Shown here: positions 61,670 to 64,000 of the stretch, one piece after another
Layout of the letters: each line of letters opens with the position of its first letter
How positions within the stretch are numbered: position 1 is the first letter of the stretch
Assembly: GCF_024198175.1 (NCBI RefSeq)
Contig: NZ_JAJVKV010000008.1
Span: 62,001-126,000 of the forward strand
Reading direction: 5' to 3'
Source: Pyxidicoccus xibeiensis
GTDB taxonomy: Bacteria > Myxococcota > Myxococcia > Myxococcales > Myxococcaceae
Length of the DNA stretch: 64,000 bases
Program-made: the position numbers and the translations under genes
The notes under the pieces: model-generated
The model's database searches: none
Seen by the model: the letters and a program-made list of their open reading frames with translations, nothing else
Told to the model about the DNA's origin: nothing

Positions 61670-62947
61670 GTGGCACTGATCGTCCAGAAGTATGGCGGTA
61701 CCTCCGTAGGCGATGTCGGCCGCATCAAGAACGTGGCCCTCCGCTGCCTGGCGGCCCAGGAGGCGGGCCATGACGTGGTGGTCGTCGTCTCCGCCATGTC
61801 CGGCGAGACGAACCGCCTGCTGAAACTCGTGGCGCAGATCACCGACCGGCCGGACGAGCGCGAGCAGGACGTGGTGGTCGCCACCGGCGAGCAGGTCTCC
61901 ATCGGCCTCGTCGCCATGGCCATCCAGGCCCAGCAGGGCAAGGCCACCAGCTTCCTCGGCCACCAGGTGCGCATCGTCACCGACAGCACCTTCTCCAAGG
62001 CCCGCATCAAGAGCATCGACGCGCAGCCCATCCGCGCCGCCCTGGACAAGGGCCACATCGTCGTGGTCGCCGGCTTCCAGGGCGTGGACGAGGACGGCAA
62101 CGTCACCACGCTCGGACGCGGCGGCTCGGACACCACCGCCGTGGCGGTGGCCGCGGCGCTCCAGGCCGATGCCTGTGAAATCTATACGGACGTGGACGGC
62201 GTCTACACCACGGACCCGAACATGGTCCCCGCCGCGCGCAAGCTGGACCGCATCACCTACGAGGAGATGCTCGAGCTGGCCAGCGTGGGGGCCAAGGTCC
62301 TGCAGATCCGCTCCGTCGAATTCGCCATGAAGTACAAGGTGCCGCTCTGGGTGAAGTCGTCCTTCACCGATGACCCCGGCACTCTCGTGTGTGAGGAGGA
62401 CAAGTCCATGGAGGACGTGCTGGTCCGCGGAGTCGCCTACGACCGGAACGAGGCGAAGATCACCGTGTGCGGGGTTCCGGATGTCCCGGGCGTCGCTGCG
62501 AAGATCTTCGGTCCGCTCGATGAGAAGCACATCGTGGTGGACCTCATCGTCCAGAACCCGTCCCGGGACGGCCGCACCGACCTCACCTTCACGGTGGGCA
62601 AGTCGGACTTCCTGAAGGCGCAGGACGTGGTGAAGGCCGCCGTCCAGGAGATCGGTGCCACCGGCATCGAGACGGACGACAACGTCGCCAAGGTGTCCAT
62701 CGTCGGCGTGGGCATGCGCAACCACTCGGGCGTCGCGGCCCGGATGTTCCAGGCGCTGTCCGCCGAGGGCATCAACATCCAGATGATCTCCACGTCGGAG
62801 ATCAAGGTGTCGTGCGTGGTACACTCCAAGTACACGGAGCTGGCCGTGCGCGCCCTGCACACCGCGTTCGGGCTGGATCAGCCCCTGCCTCCAGAGGGTG
62901 TGGCCACCGTCTCGGAGACGGCCGCCCTCATGGGCGAGAAGGTCTGA
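61670..62947 (+). CDS. lysC: Aspartate kinase
   Basis: 425 residues from GTG 61670. The catalytic domain has KYGGTSVGD at the start, then FQGVDEDGNVTTLGRGGSDTTAVA and CEIYTDVDGVYTTDPNMVP. Two ACT domains (about 265-335 and 345-425) give feedback inhibition by lysine/threonine (VSIVGVGMRNHSGVAARMFQAL). It phosphorylates L-aspartate at the head of the Lys/Thr/Met pathway. The single-gene length corresponds to the alpha-form of Bacillus/Corynebacterium type. AGGGAGG is upstream, slightly distant from the start. Confidence 0.96.
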   Translation: MALIVQKYGGTSVGDVGRIKNVALRCLAAQEAGHDVVVVVSAMSGETNRLLKLVAQITDRPDEREQDVVVATGEQVSIGLVAMAIQAQQGKATSFLGHQVRIVTDSTFSKARIKSIDAQPIRAALDKGHIVVVAGFQGVDEDGNVTTLGRGGSDTTAVAVAAALQADACEIYTDVDGVYTTDPNMVPAARKLDRITYEEMLELASVGAKVLQIRSVEFAMKYKVPLWVKSSFTDDPGTLVCEEDKSMEDVLVRGVAYDRNEAKITVCGVPDVPGVAAKIFGPLDEKHIVVDLIVQNPSRDGRTDLTFTVGKSDFLKAQDVVKAAVQEIGATGIETDDNVAKVSIVGVGMRNHSGVAARMFQALSAEGINIQMISTSEIKVSCVVHSKYTELAVRALHTAFGLDQPLPPEGVATVSETAALMGEKV

Positions 62948-62951
62948 GTTC

Positions 62952-63368
62952 GTGGCGGGTCGCACCGCCGCGCTCGCCGTCGCCGCGCTGGGGTTGATGG
63001 GACTGGGAGTCGTGGCCCGCCTGCGCTGGCCCGACTCCGCTCCGGCGCTGGACTGTCCTCCCGAGGCGGTGCGGATGGGCCCGGACGGCATTGCCACCTG
63101 CGGGGACGGACTTGCTCCCTCCGGGGCGCAGGCCCTGGCGCTCGGACGCCGGCTGGACCTCAACACCGCCACCTCGGAGGAGCTTGCCCTCCTGCCGGGC
63201 GTAGGGCCCTCGCTGGCTCGGCGACTCGTCGAGGCCCGGGAGGAGGGTGGGGGATTCGAGAGCTGGGAGCAGGTCGACGCCGTCCCCGGGGTCGGCGCTG
63301 CCAAGTTGCAGACCCTCCAGGCGGCCACGGCACTGGGAGCCCCTTCCGACGCCGGGCCCGTGTGGTAA
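62952..63368 (+). CDS. Helix-hairpin-helix (ComEA-like) membrane-anchored protein
   Basis: 138 residues from GTG 62952, 4 bases after the aspartate kinase stop. An N-terminal TM (TAALAVAALGLMGLGVVA) is followed by a short spacer with two Cys (DCPPEAV, ATCGDG) and a tandem helix-hairpin-helix (LDLNTATSEELALLPGVGPSLARRLVEAREE, then ESWEQVDAVPGVGAAKLQTLQ in parts). ComEA-type proteins bind DNA at the envelope during uptake. Without other competence genes nearby, DNA binding is the safest statement. The operon link to lysC is by spacing only. Confidence 0.85.
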   Translation: MAGRTAALAVAALGLMGLGVVARLRWPDSAPALDCPPEAVRMGPDGIATCGDGLAPSGAQALALGRRLDLNTATSEELALLPGVGPSLARRLVEAREEGGGFESWEQVDAVPGVGAAKLQTLQAATALGAPSDAGPVW

Positions 63369-63377
63369 GCACGGCGG

Positions 63378-64000
63378 GTGCAGATCTCCTGCCCTCAGTG
63401 CTCGATGCAGTACGTCCTCGACCCCCGCCTGCTTCCTCCGGGAGGCGCGTCGGTCCAGTGCACGCGCTGTGGTCACGTGTTCATGGCCGCGCCCCCCGGT
63501 GCGACTCCGGCGCCGCGTCCCGCCTCGGCGGCGACTGGCGGCGCGTCCGGCGGAGCCTCCGCGGGCACGCATTCCACGCAGATCTTCGGCGGGGCGCAAT
63601 CGGGGCTGAAGTCCACGCAGCTCTTCGGCTCGGGACCGCATCCCAATCCCGCGCTGGGCACCTCCACGCCCGTGCCCAATACGACGCAGGCCTTCGGTGC
63701 CGTTCCGCCGCCGCCTGCCATCCCGCCCGTGGGCGTGACGCGGACGTTCGGCGCGGTGCCGGCACTGGGGGCGTCTGCTCCGGGGAGTTCGACGCAGGTG
63801 TTCGGGGCGGTGCCTCCGCAGGGTGCGTCCGCTCCGGGTAATGCGACGCAGACGTTCGGCGCGGTGCCTCCGCAGGGTGCGTCCGCTCCGGGTAATGCGA
63901 CGCAGACGTTCGGCGCGGTGCCTCCGCAGGGTGCGTCCGCTCCGGGCAATGCGACGCAGACGTTCGGGGCGGTGCCTCCGCACGGCGCAGCCGTTCCGGG
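63378..64000 (+). CDS. MJ0042-type zinc-ribbon protein, truncated by window end
   Basis: At least 207 residues, open to the end of the window. GTG 63378, 9 bases after the previous stop. The zinc ribbon ISCPQCSMQYVLDPRLLPPGG then VQCTRCGHVF is the MJ0042 motif found at the start of many myxobacterial regulatory and envelope proteins. A low-complexity region follows with TQxFG spaced irregularly at first and then every 18 residues. The later part and any TM or catalytic domain lie outside the window. Transcribed with the aspartate kinase and helix-hairpin-helix genes. Confidence 0.85.
   Translation, partial: MQISCPQCSMQYVLDPRLLPPGGASVQCTRCGHVFMAAPPGATPAPRPASAATGGASGGASAGTHSTQIFGGAQSGLKSTQLFGSGPHPNPALGTSTPVPNTTQAFGAVPPPPAIPPVGVTRTFGAVPALGASAPGSSTQVFGAVPPQGASAPGNATQTFGAVPPQGASAPGNATQTFGAVPPQGASAPGNATQTFGAVPPHGAAVP
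63786..64000 (+). repeat. 54-bp tandem repeat inside the zinc-ribbon gene
   Basis: Units start at 63786, 63840, 63894 and 63948 (last one cut by the window). The two middle units are almost identical; each encodes 18 residues including TQTFGAVPPQGASAPG. The last complete bases diverge (PPHGAAVPG). Near identity at DNA level suggests recent slippage or unequal crossing-over. Confidence 0.9.

Overview
The window is GC-rich, densely coded chromosomal DNA that reads as a myxobacterium (Myxococcales, Myxococcus/Corallococcus/Pyxidicoccus-like). This rests on strong GC codon bias, GTG/TTG starts with clear AGGAGG-type ribosome sites, many lipoproteins and secreted proteins of unknown function, SBBP and WG repeat propellers, an MJ0042 zinc-ribbon protein, large orphan MacB/FtsX-type permeases, and type VI secretion parts without a phage. 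There is no rRNA, intact tRNA, CRISPR array or insertion sequence that I can support.

Layout. 0-3.3 kb: duplicated-type ABC permease plus PadR repressor, with a candidate operator ahead of the permease. 3.3-7.7 kb: two secreted proteins of unknown function, a GFA/CENP-V protein and an SRPBCC protein. 7.9-17.0 kb: a three-gene lipid/polyketide operon made of tandem ACPs fused to a FabL-like reductase, a 2134-residue multidomain synthase (hotdog-AT-KS-inactive KS-KR-DH) and a membrane desaturase. 17.0-25.0 kb: secreted protein, APC transporter, beta-helix/SBBP protein, zinc-ribbon membrane protein, and a coupled pair (lipoprotein plus caspase-like protein). 25.2-34.4 kb: WG-repeat lipoprotein, DUF1579-like protein, polymer-forming protein, amidohydrolase lipoprotein, divergent LysR/metallo-beta-lactamase pair, YVTN-like propeller. 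34.6-39.9 kb: a 908-residue toxin-like protein, a possible partner, and a Tiki/ChaN-like lipoprotein. 40.3-44.3 kb: M36 metalloprotease, lipoprotein and AraC regulator.

44.4-55.3 kb is the most coherent regulatory unit. A NarL-type response regulator and a large Y_Y_Y two-component histidine kinase bracket hydrolase genes, an amidohydrolase, an MFS exporter and two tiny overlapping XapX membrane proteins. At least five non-coding sites inside this block share one imperfect palindrome (core TTTCGGG or CCCGAAA), suggesting a self-contained two-component regulon.

55.3-60.0 kb is a small type VI secretion cassette: a VgrG that appears to lack its OB-fold domain, a PD-(D/E)xK-like nuclease effector and a probable immunity protein. 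Similar tRNA-3'-end-plus-terminator modules lie at both ends, which looks like an integration footprint. Next to one of them is a decayed Ig-like pseudogene. 60.0-64.0 kb returns to housekeeping genes: hutH, aspartate kinase, a helix-hairpin-helix protein, and the start of a zinc-ribbon protein with near-identical 54-bp repeats running off the window.
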